Of a stretch of DNA of 64,000 bases, positions 33,065-44,786 are shown piece by piece; position 1 is the stretch's first letter, and every line of letters starts with the position of its first letter. The position numbers were made by a program, and so were the translations under genes. Source of the DNA: Gamsiella multidivaricata (taxonomy: Eukaryota; Mortierellomycota; Mortierellomycetes; Mortierellales; Mortierellaceae); contig NW_026251753.1 of the NCBI RefSeq assembly GCF_025024155.1, forward strand, positions 186,001 to 250,000, in the 5' to 3' direction. The notes under the pieces were generated by a model. The model worked only from the letters and a program-made list of their open reading frames with translations, made no database searches and was not told the origin of the DNA.

Positions 33065-34067
33065 AGTAGAAGGGATCAGCGATCCGTGATCAGTCTCTCC
33101 AAACCTGGTGCCAGAGCAAATTGGGACCGTTATTTCGACAAGGTTTCACCCAAAGTTCAACACCCTGCATTTGCTCAGAGTACACAAACATATACGTACA
33201 AATTGACACAAATCGGCTTCTAATACTGATGTTGTCTACTGGGCGTATAAGGATGTGTTCATGAATGCGCTGAACGCGTTAGTGCCCCTCTGCAGAAGCA
33301 AAAGGCTAGGGGTCTTAAAAGACACAGTAGACACATATACAGTTTGCGGAGCAAACTTCATTACAGGGTCTGAACTATGGAAATATCTTTACCGAGGTTC
33401 CCCGCAACTTTGATATATGTAAGGTTACTCAGCATCCTCGGTAACATTCATTTGGCGTCTGGAGGGGCTAGAGTTCTTGGTAACAGAGAATACAATGGCC
33501 TTTACCCGATTGATGACTGAGTCGGAATCGGAAAGGTAGGGAAGGACGACGACATCTTGCGGTCATTTCATTGGGAGGATGAGCGTATGCAGTCGAGAAT
33601 AGTGGTCCCCGCATTTCTCGTAGTATTCAATACTATATCTTATAATCCTTTCTACGGACCATTTGAAAATTCAAGGCTTCATCACCCTATTTGTGCAGAT
33701 AGTTTCTACAATGCCAAGCCAATTTGTGTGACATTCGTTCCAGGGACCAACAGCTTAGATTGTCTTTTTTTGTGCGACAAGAGTAAGTTGGTAGTTGGTC
33801 TTATTCAGGCAAGTTCCCCGGATACGCACTGCAATTCCCCGCATTTTCCTTCATAATATAGTTTGACAATCTATTCTAGAACGAATAGCGAGGATGAGGA
33901 TTCGTCCTATCGTAGATGTATTACAGCCAACGACAAGCAACCGCAGGATGGAGCAGAGATACCACAGGCGACCATGATCCGGCTAGTATCTCAAAAAGGA
34001 AGTGGTGCGAATGCATAATGCGGCGAAGTATGTGCTGAAGATCGCGGGCTAGCTCGAAGGGAGGGGG

Positions 34068-34108
<41 letters not shown>

Positions 34109-34535
34109 ATTGTTTGATAGTCGTTTATCGAGCACAAGTGCACAGCGCGGTAAGGTATAACTGCCCGTGTTTTCCGTCGACAGGGCTGCACTGAGCACTA
34201 CAAGTGTCCTTGGTATCTTTCTTTTTTTTCTATCTGGACCTACGAAAAATCCTCACGATCAACGGTTAAGATTAGCAGATTTAAATACATATAGTCTACT
34301 AATAGTTGTAAGTCTTGTCGATTTGACATAAAAACGCGACCCCGATACCGATCGACCTCCTCCACACTCCAATCTCTGCGCTATACAATACCCTACATCC
34401 AAAAAAGACAAGAGCACTACTCATTCTTCTTTGAGCTTTTCAATCCTTTACTTTCTGCACTTCCTGCCACCCACACTTCAACCATAGTTGAATTGCCACC
34501 CACCATATTAATATCTCATCCGATTTCCTCTCACC
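33065..34535. other. Divergent intergenic region, TRM13 to DUF606 gene
   Basis: 1.5 kb without a supported gene. It contains the GTT array at 34067-34108 and a CT-rich leader (34355-34500) before the ATG at 34542. Confidence 0.6.
34067..34108. repeat. (GTT)n microsatellite
   Basis: About 14 perfect GTT units in intergenic DNA. Confidence 0.95.
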
Positions 34536-34541
34536 ACCAAC

Positions 34542-35197
34542 ATGCAGCACGAAAGCGTATCCCAGGCCGCGGACCTATCGAGCATCAAGGTCGTCTCTAG
34601 ACAGTCGTCTGTCCGATCGATCAAACAAACCAGAATGTCCATTCTCGACAACGTCGTCTTCTGCTCTCTCCTTTGTGTGATCGGAGGCCTGTCCACGGCC
34701 TCTCAGGGGGCAATCAACTCCAGGTTGGGACAGTACACCGGCCAGGGATTGTCATCGACGATCGTCTTCTGCATCGGTATGTTGTCCTGAATGTATTTGT
34801 GTGAAGGTAAAGAAAGACCCTTGAACACTGAAGTCTCAAAACATGGTTGCTGATGTTTACCATATATCTTACAGGCGCCGTGGCCTCTTGCATCTACTTC
34901 TTAATCGAGGTCAGAGGTCGTCCTCCAGCTAATCTGGCCCTGATGATCTCCAAGGCTCCCTGGTGGTCCTGGACTGGAGGTGTCCTTGGCGCGATTTTCA
35001 TCATCGTCACCATCCTCGCCATCCCTAAGCTCGGCGCCGGAACCACGACGGCAATTATTATTTGCGCCAAGTTGATATTCTCGTGCCTCATTGATAACTT
35101 TGGATTCTTTGGAATCCCTAAAAGAAAGTACACGATCTGGCGCGGTCTGGCGACTATTGGGCTTATTGGGTGCGTAGCCGTCATCTCCGTGTTCTAG
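34542..35197 (+). CDS. DUF606/YdcZ-type small membrane transporter
   Basis: The DUF606 (YdcZ) family belongs to the drug/metabolite-transporter superfamily and is best known from bacteria as about 150-residue proteins with five TM helices. Exons 34542..34776 and 34875..35197 give 185 residues. After a 30-residue polar N-terminus come hydrophobic segments: VVFCSLLCVIGGLSTASQGA, STIVFCIGAVASCIYFLIEV (across the splice junction), WWSWTGGVLGAIFIIVTILA, TTTAIIICAKLIFSCLIDNF and GLATIGLIGCVAVISVF at the very C-terminus. The block GAINSRLGQYTG, the WWSWTGGVLGA motif and the PKLGAGTTTAIII motif are typical of the family. The substrate is unknown. The intron (GTATGT..CAG) closes in phase. AATAAA is at 35240. 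Confidence 0.85.
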
Positions 35198-35239
35198 AGC
35201 CTATATAGTAATTGGCGGTGCTGTTGCATACTGGTGAAA

Positions 35240-35245
35240 AATAAA
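35240..35245 (+). terminator. Polyadenylation signal AATAAA
   Basis: AATAAA 42 bases after the stop codon of the DUF606 gene and about 110 bases before the next start. Confidence 0.55.
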
Positions 35246-35353
35246 AGCCTTTTTGTATATTTGGTGTACGTGGACTGTTATTTCGCATCGACAAAATGTT
35301 TCGCCTGCTCTTTTTGTTTCCCTTCCCATCTTACGATTTCGATACCAATTGAC

Positions 35354-36935
35354 ATGGTCAGCCCAGCTTACAGCGCCCGATGGTACAAGAGCAAAGATTG
35401 GCATTTTGACAAGGACGGGGACTTTGTCGACAAGAATGGTCAGTCGAGCATTAGATGCATTCGCTGAATTTTCAAGGACTTGCTTGTATCTATGAGCACC
35501 GCTAACAGTTTGTCGACACAACTGTCGTTTATGATAGCCAGGCCAATTGTTTGATTTTGAGTCGCAGGGCGAGCACTATGAATACGTTCAAAGTAAGCGG
35601 AAGAAAAATATGCGCTGTTTCTGTTGTGCAAATGAAGACAAGCGATTGACAATTGCCCTGTTTCTTCTGTAGCTCAGATCAAGAAACATATCTATGAAGA
35701 ACTTCAGCATCGTTTTGATTTTGTTCGACAACCGCTTCCTATTAGCAAGTTTGAAGGAGTCTCTAGAGACGATTCACAATGTCCGCAAATCTTTGTGACG
35801 TAAGGAACGCCTCTACTTCGCTCGTGGGAAATCGTGTGTTGCGGTTGCGTTGCTTTGCCTTTGGGATGAGAATATGCAACTGAAAAAGAAAGCTTTATTA
35901 CCTTCTGCGGCAAAAAAACGAAATAGTAAAGACATTCAGTGGAATCCTGATCTTCTTGTTATTGTGCAGGGACTAGGCGAGGTGCCGCCAGGCCAGTGGG
36001 CTAGAAAGCTGTTCACGAACGGGGAAAGCGGTCAGTGGGGTTTGGCGACCCAGTTCGCGTATATCCAAAAGGCGTTGCACCGAGGATGGGCAGTTCTTCT
36101 TTGCGATCCTAATCACGATGGGAATGGGCCAAAAACCCAGCACTCACGTTCGCGTCATGTTCGGCGGGTGTGGGATGACATTATTAGGTATATATGCTTT
36201 TCTCATGGACGGAAATGGTTGCTCCACATCGTATGTAGATTGCTAAGGCTAAGTCTGTATATTGTTCAACAGCCGCTCGAACGCGAGATGCGTAATGTTC
36301 GTCGCATTTAGCGCAGGGACAACAGCCACACTGGATCTTTACGAATCATTAGGTATGCGGTATTGCAATTGAACCCAATATATTCCACAAGGATGTGATC
36401 AGAAAACTGATACAAGCAATACTGCGCCGGACGACTCTAGGACAAGAGTTCACGAACCGTGTCCAGGCAATTGCATTGCTGGATGGAGAAGACGGGACAG
36501 GCAGGACGGTAGGCAAGGACGGCGGTCGCTGGCTGCGAGAGGTAAGGCAAATATCGAAAGACGCAGCGCGGTGCTCAGGACAACGAGGACTTTTTGCTGA
36601 CAACTACTTCTACCGCCTAGCACTCTTGGTCTTTCATGAATAAGAACATTCCTCTGCAACTAGTCAACCAAGAAACTGTTTCGAGTAAGTTGTCGATAGG
36701 AAAGTGAACTGGTGCACTCCAGTTGCCTTGTCAAACTTCATACTAACGGTATTTATTGTGTTCGATATGATGTACCTTGGTAGCGACTGATCACGACAGC
36801 GTCCCTGGGATGGCCGTTGGCAAAGTTTTTGAGTTTTTGGTGGAATGCCACTCCTATTTTGAGGCCACGTTGCTGCCGGACGAGTTTGACAGGTACAAGC
36901 ACTGCTACGTTATCCGCTCCGCGGCCGAATGTTGA
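35354..36935 (+). CDS. Arb2-domain (FAM172-like) protein
   Basis: Arb2 domains have an alpha/beta-hydrolase-like fold. They occur in the fission-yeast Argonaute-chaperone subunit Arb2, at the C-terminus of Hda1-type deacetylases and in animal FAM172. An eight-exon model closes in every phase and gives 314 residues: 35354..35438, 35542..35592, 35673..35799, 35927..36187, 36273..36352, 36417..36541, 36621..36684 and 36784..36935. Family blocks in order are the N-terminal WHFDKDGDFVDKNGQLFDFE, KHIYEELQHRF, LLVIVQGLGEVPPGQWARKL, GWAVLLCDPN, VMFVAFSAGTTATLDLYESL (nucleophile-elbow region, Ser in FSAG), EFTNRVQAIALLDG and NKNIPLQLVNQETVS. The intron 36353-36416 was chosen over a 39-nt alternative because only it restores the frame. 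A link to RNA silencing is possible but not shown. Confidence 0.82.
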
Positions 36936-36939
36936 TCGA

Positions 36940-37500
36940 GGCTGCTGCCAAACCGTACTAGCGCTCGAACAGCCGACGCCGCACAATTTACTCGAATGTC
37001 GCGACGACAAATACTCGCCTTCGATATGCGGGAGAGAAGCTGTCTCCATTTCGGATCAGCCAATGAAATGAAAGAAATAAAAAGTTTGTTTTTGAACATT
37101 GGAGTCAGTGGACCTTTGGACACTTGTCCTACCTTGCGGTAGATGTTGCTCCCTTCACGCGCCATTTTAGAGTCTGCGGAAAGCATGTCTTGCTGTTGTT
37201 CGGAGAAATGAATGAACAAAGTTTGGGGACTGATGGACAAAGATGTGCCCACGATGCGGCGTGTGAAAACAGCTGCGGGGATGCAGGCTGCGTCAAAGTG
37301 CTATCTACTGCGGGCTGTCTGCTGCGATTTTTAAGAGGCTGCTCTTAAATGGAGACCAATGAAGAGCGAGCGCATCTTTTTCTTCTCCTCTCACTACGCC
37401 CAATTGCCCTTCCACTGTCGTCCGACGACATATGCACTTTTTTTTTTGGCATTTCACAGGACCAGTTGACACATCGCACCACCACCTTTTTCTTGCCTGC
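36940..37500. other. Intergenic stretch upstream of the ABCC transporter
   Basis: No supported gene. An AATAAA-like site near 37075 may end the Arb2-domain transcript. A T-run (37439-37447) and CT-rich DNA precede the ATG at 37503. Confidence 0.55.
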
Positions 37501-37502
37501 CA

Positions 37503-40500
37503 ATGGCTGCCGATTCCTCACAATGGCCCCCCAAACACCTTGACTTAGCCCTTCACCCCAACCTCATCCCCTTCACTGTCGAGTCCAACGATCCCACAAA
37601 GATATGGATCGAATTCCTCATGAACCACGGTGGGTTTCTGACCCTACTGGGAGTCCCCGCCGTTGTCGCCACTATCTCCTTTATCAGACGGATATATTGG
37701 CTTGCCCGGAATTGTACGCCCCATAGCTACGGAAGGACCGATCTGATCTACTGGCCGTCGCAGATCTCCATAGCCGCGGCCTGCACAATCCTAGTATCTT
37801 TCATTGTTCTCCTGGCAAGCAGTCCCGAGTCCGGTGGGCAGTTTCTCCTGGGCCTTCTCTTCGTGCTTGTTGCATGGGTAGGACAACGACTCTTACCGGT
37901 AGCATCGATACAATTACTCGTTCTTCGCTTGTGGTTATTAACGATCGAATAATTACTTCTACGTATATTTCTAGCTTATCGCGATCCCATTAAATGCCCT
38001 GGAGCATCGATACGAGACTCGGTCTTCGGATTATCTCTTTGCGTATTACGTGGTTACTCTCTGGACCTCCTTGCTTTCACTATACATCCTTTCGGACAAT
38101 GTTTCTGAGCAGCCCTCTTCATCATTCTTCAGCTATATGGCTTACTTTACCATTGCGATCTCGATTGCATTCTTTTTTGAAGCGCTTCCTCGACACAACA
38201 CCAGAGTTCAGAGGCTTGCCCGCGAGAAGGAATACCTGAATGATTGGCAACAGGCAAACCTGTTTTCGCGGCTGTCCTACCACTATTTTCAAAGGATTGT
38301 CAGCCTTGGAGCAACCCGGCCCTTGACAGGCGACGATCTGGCTAATACAGCCCCCGCCTACCTTCTGACCAATGTCAACTATGAACGCGTGGCGGCAAGT
38401 TGGGAGCGCAACAAGTCCCAGAGTGCCTCCAAGAACAAGCAGCCATCGTTCTTTTGGGCTGTCATAGGTGCGTACAAGCGGAAGATTTCTATCATGTTAA
38501 TCGTCCGCTTGATAGGATATGGTCTATTATATGTCCCTCCTATGCTCTTCGGCCAACTACTTCGATTTATCGACGATTACTCCAAGGCTGTCAAGGATGG
38601 CGTCGAGCCCCCTGATCTCAAGATCGGCTTCTTGATCTCTGCAGCCATGCTGTTCTTCAACATTAGTAGTATCTTCATGCTCTGTCAGGGTTTCCAGAAA
38701 ATGACTGATCTAGGAATCGGTGCTCGGGCAGCGACCATCGCGCTGATTTACAGAAAGTCGTTAAAGCTTTCTCCACAGGCCAAGCAATCCTGCACGCTAG
38801 GAGAGATCACTAACCATATGGCTGTGGACGCTGAGCGGTGGATCGACGCCTCGTTGTTTCTGCCATTGGTGATATCTGTTCCGTAAATACCCCAAAGACT
38901 CATCGTTATTCCTGGCATCAAGATACAAGCACCTGTGTTGGATTATTAACACGCATCGTTCCTTGACTCTCCTGCATTAGGTTGGAACTGGTCATCTCAA
39001 TCTGTCTCCTATATCGTCTACTTGGATGGTCTCTGTTGGCTGGATTGGCAGTTTTCGCCATCCTCATGCCGGTTCAGGGCAAAATGGCTTCGTTTATGAA
39101 TGGCTTCCAGGAGGATCAGTTGAAATGGATGGACAGCCGCCTTCGTCTCATGACGGAGATCCTGACCAACATTAAGATCGTGAAGCTGTATCACTGGTGA
39201 GCATAAAAAAAAAAACATGGGACATGGGATATGTTTGATAAGGCAAGAGTTTCAAGGTGCAAAAGAGGTTTATAATGGACTTCTCATATGACTACGAAAT
39301 GATTGGTCTCCGTAGGGAGGGGCCATTCCGCAAGAAGCTTGACGCACTCCGAACGAAGGAGTTGTACGCTATCAAGGGCCTGGCCACAGTCCAATCGATC
39401 CTGACTATCGTCTTTTCCTCGGTAACGCTACTGATGGCGTTGTTCACATTCTGGGTGTATGCATATATCGGCGGTCCCAACATGACGCCAGGAAAGATAA
39501 CCTCCGAGGTCATTTTTGTAAGTATCACCCTGTTCGGCATCATGAACAAGCCCCTCGGATTGATGGCGCTAGTTTTCTCAAAGACTATCGCTGTAAAGGT
39601 CGCCATGGAACGCCTTAAAAAGTTCCTGCTTATGGAGGAGATCGATACAACTGTCGTCCGCCGCTACTGTCGTCCGAGCCTCTCATCGCATTCTGGCGCT
39701 ATGGCCGTCGATATCGAGGAAGCGACTTTCTCTTGGGAAAAGAAACTAGACTCAACAGCATCATTCAAGGATGCCTCACAAGGGACCGAGGCTCAGCCCT
39801 TGCTTGCTTCCAATAACTCTGAGCCTGATCGTCCTAATTTGTTGAGTATCACTCTTCGCATTCCGGATGGTAGTTTGACCGCTATCGTGGGCAGAATCGG
39901 CCAGGGCAAGTCGTCGTTACTGGGTGCGATTATGGGAGAGATGTATAAGCGCAACGGATCAATTACGGTCTATGGAGAGCTAGCCTATGTCCCTCAGCAG
40001 GCATGGATCATCAATGCAACTGTACGGGACAACATTCTGTTCGGGAAGCCATTTGACGAAGACAGGTACAATCGAATTATCTTTGCCGCTGGGCTGAAAC
40101 CTGATCTGGAGATGCTGGCTGCGGGCGACCAAACCGAGATCGGGGAGCGTGGAATCAATCTTTCTGGGGGACAGAAGCAGAGAGTGTCGCTGGCGCGTGC
40201 TGCGTATCAGGATGCCGATATCTATCTTTTAGATGACCCGCTGAGTGCAGTTGACGCACATGTGGACCAACATCTGTGGCAGAATCTCATCGGACCAGAG
40301 GGGTTGCTCAGGGACAAAACCCGACTTTTAGTCACGCATGGTATTCATCATCTCGAGTACATGGATCAGATTATTGTCCTCAAGGACGGCGCTATCAATG
40401 AGGTGGGCGAGTATCAGCAGCTCATGAAGGCTCGCAGCGCATTTTATCAACTGATCAAGGACTTTTCAAAGACTCGGAAGAAAGCAAGACACTCTTCGTC

Positions 40501-42854
40501 CCATAAGCGTACGTTGCGCGATCTATTACATGGCAGGAAAGATACTGGAGCAGATGGATACGGATCAACTGCCTCAGTGAGGAGCAGTATCAGTCAAGTG
40601 GACAGCCAGAGCGACTCTGAAGGCGAAGCGAGCGAGCGCAACACGATTGCGGAGGAGTTTGCTGCCAAGGTCGATAAGAATGATGCCGACAACGATGAAT
40701 CAGGAGAGCTGATTGCGGATGAAAAAATGGAAGTTGGAAGAGTTGGCTGGAGTGTCATGATGGTCTATGCCAGGGCAGCGTAAGTCGCTTTTGTGGGCAT
40801 GTTCACTTGGTTCGTTGGTAGTGTGCTGCGGATGAACCGGATCTCACATGCCTTCACTATGTTTGCTGCCTTTTTCGATCCGTAGTTCCATCCGCAACGC
40901 GCTCCTTTGTATTGTTCTCTCCGTCCTGGCTCAAGCCTGTCATCTTGGAACCAATTTTTGGCTGCGGTATTGGATCAGCGACACTCAGGCTCGCGATAGT
41001 GGAGCGGAAGGTCGACCAGTTTCGTACTACCTAATCGGATACGGCTTGTTTGTGATCCTATTCATGTGTATTGATATTGCTGTCAATTATACGACCCAAG
41101 TTATTTGTGGCATCCGAGCCTCTAAGGTCATTTACGATCGCCTTTTGACTAGAGTCCTTCGCCTACCCATGAGTTTCTTTGATGTGACCCCGTACGTCTG
41201 CATGTCTCGCTGTTTTCTTTTGCGAGGAAAAACGTAAAACTGACTTTTTTTTTGTGTATGTGTGTGCGAATAGAATGGGTCGCATTGTTAACCGGTTCTC
41301 GTCAGATATTTACAACATCGACTTGCAGCTAGCAGAGGAGTGGAACGATCTATTTGTTTTCATATCGATCATCGGAGGCACACTCTTTGTTATTGCCTAC
41401 TCGACGCCTGTATTCTTGATTGCCGTCCCGCCTCTGATCATGACCTACTTCTGGGTTCAGCACTATTTTATCAAGAGCAGCTCCAGTCTAAAGCGCCTAT
41501 ATTCAGTGTCGAAGTCGCCACTGTACCAGCATTTTAGTGAGACACTGAATGGAGTCTCTTCTATCCGTGTCATGAAGGGCCTGCGTGAGCAGTTTATTCA
41601 GCAAAACGAAAGTCGCATTGATATTCTGAGCAATCGTCTGAATGCGTACAACTTTGATAACCGATGGCTACAGGTATATCTATGTTTGCGCGTCTGCTTT
41701 CTCAATATATCGTGTCTGCTCCTATTGATCGACCCGGTGATTAACCTTGCACTGCTGTTTATCAGATTCGGCTTGAGTCCCTAGGAGGAATAACTGTCTT
41801 CATATCCGCATCCCTTGCAGTGATGAATGCCGCAAGACTTGATCCAAGTCTTGTGGGATTGGCATTGAGCTATGCCTTGAACATGGTCGGCTTCATCAAC
41901 TACCTCGTTAGGACCGTGAGCGAGGTGCAGAATGCCCTGGTCTCTGTGGAACGCGTGGACGAGTATTCTCAAAAGCCAACCGAGGCACCCATCGAGACAG
42001 GTGCTCGTCTCCCTCAGAACTGGCCTGCGGAAGGGCGTGTCGTTTTCAAGAACTACTTTACACGCTATCGTGAGGGCTTGGATTTGGTCATCAAGGATGC
42101 ATCCTTCATTGTGGAGCCCTCTCAGTCCGTTGGTATTGTGGGTCGAACCGGTGCAGGCAAGTCCTCCCTCACCCTGGCTTTATTTAGGATCGTCGAGGCA
42201 GCAGGTAGTTATTGGGCACGAGCAAGCGATCCTTCTTACTCTGAGGAACATCCACTGCATGATGCGATGGCACTATATTCTGAGGATGCTGGACAGGGAG
42301 GTTCGATTGAGATTGATGGCATCGACATTTCAACTCTGGGTCTAAAAGATCTGCGCCAACACCTGTCAATCATTCCCCAGGATCCTACACTCTTTGCCGG
42401 CACTGTCCGTGATAACTTGGATCCGTTTGAGGAGCACTCTGACAAGGATCTTTGGGAAGCACTCGAGCGTTCGCATCTAAAGGATCATATCTCTTCACTT
42501 GCTGGTGGACTATCGTATGAAGTTGCTCAGAATGGCGAGAACTTTTCAGTTGGACAGCGCTCCCTTATCTGCCTTGCGAGGGCACTGTTGCGCAAGACGA
42601 AAGTTCTGGTCCTGGACGAAGCAACTGCAGCGGTTGATGTGGAGACGGATGAACTGATCCAGAAGACGATCCGCAAGGAGTTTAAGGACAGAACGGTCCT
42701 CACTATCGCCCACCGCATCAAGACAGTCATGGATTCGGACAGGATATTGGTGCTTGACAAGGGCCGCGTTCAAGAATATGAGGCGCCTTCGGAGCTGTTG
42801 AAACGTAAAGACTCGTTATTCTATCAGCTGGCTGAACAGGCTGGGGAGATTTGA
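37503..42854 (+). CDS. ABCC/MRP-type full-length ABC transporter
   Basis: This is a multidrug-resistance-protein type exporter, typically moving glutathione conjugates or organic anions across the vacuolar or plasma membrane. Seven exons close in phase and give 1585 residues: 37503..37877, 37975..38882, 38981..39196, 39316..40779, 40886..41191, 41274..41673 and 41766..42854. An N-terminal TMD0-like region (about 35-210) precedes TMD1. NBD1 has Walker A GRIGQGKSS (about 691), LSGGQKQRVSLARA (about 782) and YLLDDPLSAVD (about 803). A charged linker follows (about 890-960), then TMD2. NBD2 has GRTGAGKSSL (about 1347), signature FSVGQRSLICLARA (about 1482), LVLDEATAAVDVE (about 1504) and the H-loop LTIAHRIKTV. 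NBD1 keeps D-D-P where NBD2 has D-E-A, the usual ABCC asymmetry. An insertion (YWARASDPSYSEEHPLHDAM) separates Walker A from GSIEIDGIDIS in NBD2. Confidence 0.95.
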
Positions 42855-42859
42855 GGTCG

Positions 42860-43250
42860 TTGTCAGTAAATTAGCAGTAGTCGTTAAGCACATCATATCA
42901 TTTAGTAAATAGTTCTTTATTTCCGCGTAATGATCTGGGCCTAAGCATGAACCTGACTCCGTAGTAATATTTTTTATAGCAGCCAAACCAGAGCTCGCCA
43001 ACAGATGGGTGCTTCGCCCAAAGAGAGTTTGGGGCTCTTGAAGGGAAGAATGTCTCGCAAACATTCTGATTTACACCACAACAATGCATCATAACGCATA
43101 ATAATAGTTCTCGTTATGAACCCGACCAACTGAATGATATTGCAGCACCGCCCAATCCGTCAGTTGTGATAAAAACACATGTTGCCCTAAATTGTCCTAG
43201 AAATCATAAAGTGCCGTTGGAACGGTCTCTCTCTCTCTCTCTTTTTAAGG
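42860..43250. other. Intergenic stretch
   Basis: No supported gene between the ABCC gene and the TATA box at 43255; it contains a CT repeat at 43227-43242. Confidence 0.6.
43227..43242. repeat. (CT)n microsatellite
   Basis: About eight CT units just upstream of the TATA box of the gene at 43372. Confidence 0.85.
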
Positions 43251-43254
43251 AGGA

Positions 43255-43261
43255 TATAAAA
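43255..43261 (+). promoter_or_regulatory. TATA box candidate
   Basis: TATAAAA 111 bases upstream of the ATG at 43372. Confidence 0.6.
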
Positions 43262-43371
43262 AGGATGATCTACTAGAGCCGTATCTCCCTTTCCAGCATC
43301 GAAATAAACCTCAATCTTACTCCATCAAGTCCCGACACCACCATCGCCTCTCAACTCTTAAAGGCACTGCC

Positions 43372-44490
43372 ATGCTCAGCAACAACAACAACGGAGCCCT
43401 GGATGGTCTTCCCCTGAGCTCGTGCACAGACAGCAGTGTTGAACTTGACGACCAATTCTTGGTCTCGAACCCTCTCAAGGATGTCGATAACCATCCCACT
43501 CTCTTGGTGAGCGAGCGCGTTGCTGCTGCGGAGGAATTGAATGAAGAAGATGAGGGCATAACTGTGGAGCACGCTGGTGGGCACCAAGAGGGTGAGCAGG
43601 AAGAGGATATGGATAGAGTCGAGGAGGAAGAGGAACGAAGGCAGGTCACCGAGATGGAACAAAAACAGGACACCGAGGCAGAGAAGAAGCACATCGCTGA
43701 AGAGGAATATGCGGAAGCTGAGGATGATCAGACCGAGACTGAGGCAGTTAAGGTGCACGTTAATGAGTTTACCGAAGAGAATCAAAGGGAAGCTGAGGAG
43801 CTAGCCGACAACACCTCCACCATGCCTATCTGCTCCAAGCCCAAGGAAGAAACCGCCGAGGCGATTGCTGCAGAGGCAGTCTTCGCGCCCGCCGTAGTTG
43901 AGAAGGGGTCCGAACCAATGGCCTCTGGTATTCCTCAGCGTCCTGTGAAGACTGGGGTGCCCACTCATGTTCAGTCTCACAGTCTTTCGGCTGCAAGCAT
44001 GGCGCTCAAGAAGAAGCAGGCGGCTGAAAATGCTGCCGCAGCCATCAAGGCCGCCGCTGTCGAGATCCCTGAGACCGACTCGATCGCCAACCGTATCAGG
44101 ATCTTTGGAGGAGCCGGCCCTGGTCGCACCATCGGGCATAGGAGGCTTGGTGTTCGCGACATGGTCCAGAGATACAGGAATGAGGAGGAGAAGAGACACA
44201 ATGAAATCGCACATGTTGTTCGAGGACATAATGATATGGAGCCCCATGGCGTCTGCAATGCGTACTCGTTCTCTACGGCATCTCGGCCCTTAAGATCTAC
44301 GCCCCGCAGGAAGATGAGCCACGAACTGAGCGAGAACGAGACACGGGAGTTCGCGAAGGCATTCGGAGGTATGGTCAGAAACGACGACGATTGCAGGACA
44401 GGTGTCAGTCAGGAGAGCGTCCACAGTGTCAAGAATGCAAAAAACATCTTTGAGAGCCTGGCGCGTACGGAGAGTGGTGCTCAGTTGTAA
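43372..44490 (+). CDS. Unrecognised acidic coiled-coil protein
   Basis: Not recognised. A single exon of 372 codons. Residues about 50-145 are very rich in Glu with Lys/Arg/Gln (for example EEEEERRQVTEMEQKQDTEA), a likely coiled coil. Residues about 205-230 form an Ala/Lys helix (AASMALKKKQAAENAAAAIK). The more ordered part is about 233-300, with PETDSIANRIRIFGGAGPGR, RRLGVRDMVQRYRNEEEKRH and HNEIAHVVRGH. The C-terminus contains a Lys/Arg-rich SRPLRSTPRRKMS and a helical ENETREFAKAFGGMVR. The TATA box, CT-rich leader and AATAAA at 44546 indicate an expressed gene. No function is assigned. Confidence 0.75.
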   Translation: MLSNNNNGALDGLPLSSCTDSSVELDDQFLVSNPLKDVDNHPTLLVSERVAAAEELNEEDEGITVEHAGGHQEGEQEEDMDRVEEEEERRQVTEMEQKQDTEAEKKHIAEEEYAEAEDDQTETEAVKVHVNEFTEENQREAEELADNTSTMPICSKPKEETAEAIAAEAVFAPAVVEKGSEPMASGIPQRPVKTGVPTHVQSHSLSAASMALKKKQAAENAAAAIKAAAVEIPETDSIANRIRIFGGAGPGRTIGHRRLGVRDMVQRYRNEEEKRHNEIAHVVRGHNDMEPHGVCNAYSFSTASRPLRSTPRRKMSHELSENETREFAKAFGGMVRNDDDCRTGVSQESVHSVKNAKNIFESLARTESGAQL

Positions 44491-44545
44491 GCAACCTAGG
44501 GTGAGACGCTATAGCCTTCCAGCTTCAGTTTACGATTCGTTGCAG

Positions 44546-44551
44546 AATAAA
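44546..44551 (+). terminator. Polyadenylation signal AATAAA
   Basis: AATAAA 56 bases after the stop codon of the acidic coiled-coil gene. Confidence 0.5.
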
Positions 44552-44786
44552 GGGCGCCAGTCGCTTTTGTAATAATAGTAATAGTATAGAATGTCCCAGT
44601 AATTTAAATGGACATGTCCGTGTCCTCGCATACGCGAAATTATCTGGTAGGTATGCCCGCCCCAGTAAATAGCTGCCATGGGAGCCCCATCTCGGTGCAA
44701 ATTGATAAATGGATGTGGGGCCCATACCGTTGGAAAATTGAGGAGTCCAGTCAGCATAACTTTTCAAATCGCCACATAAATATCTT

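Noticed and set aside
33557..33856. 99-codon plus-strand frame between TRM13 and the DUF606 gene
   Set aside because: Composition and lack of any recognisable motif or gene signals give no support for coding.
36353..36391. 39-nt intron in the Arb2-domain gene, or a one-base frameshift
   Set aside because: Using the acceptor at 36391 gives the wrong phase; the acceptor at 36416 gives a 64-nt intron with a CTGAT branch site and restores the frame, so no mutation need be assumed.
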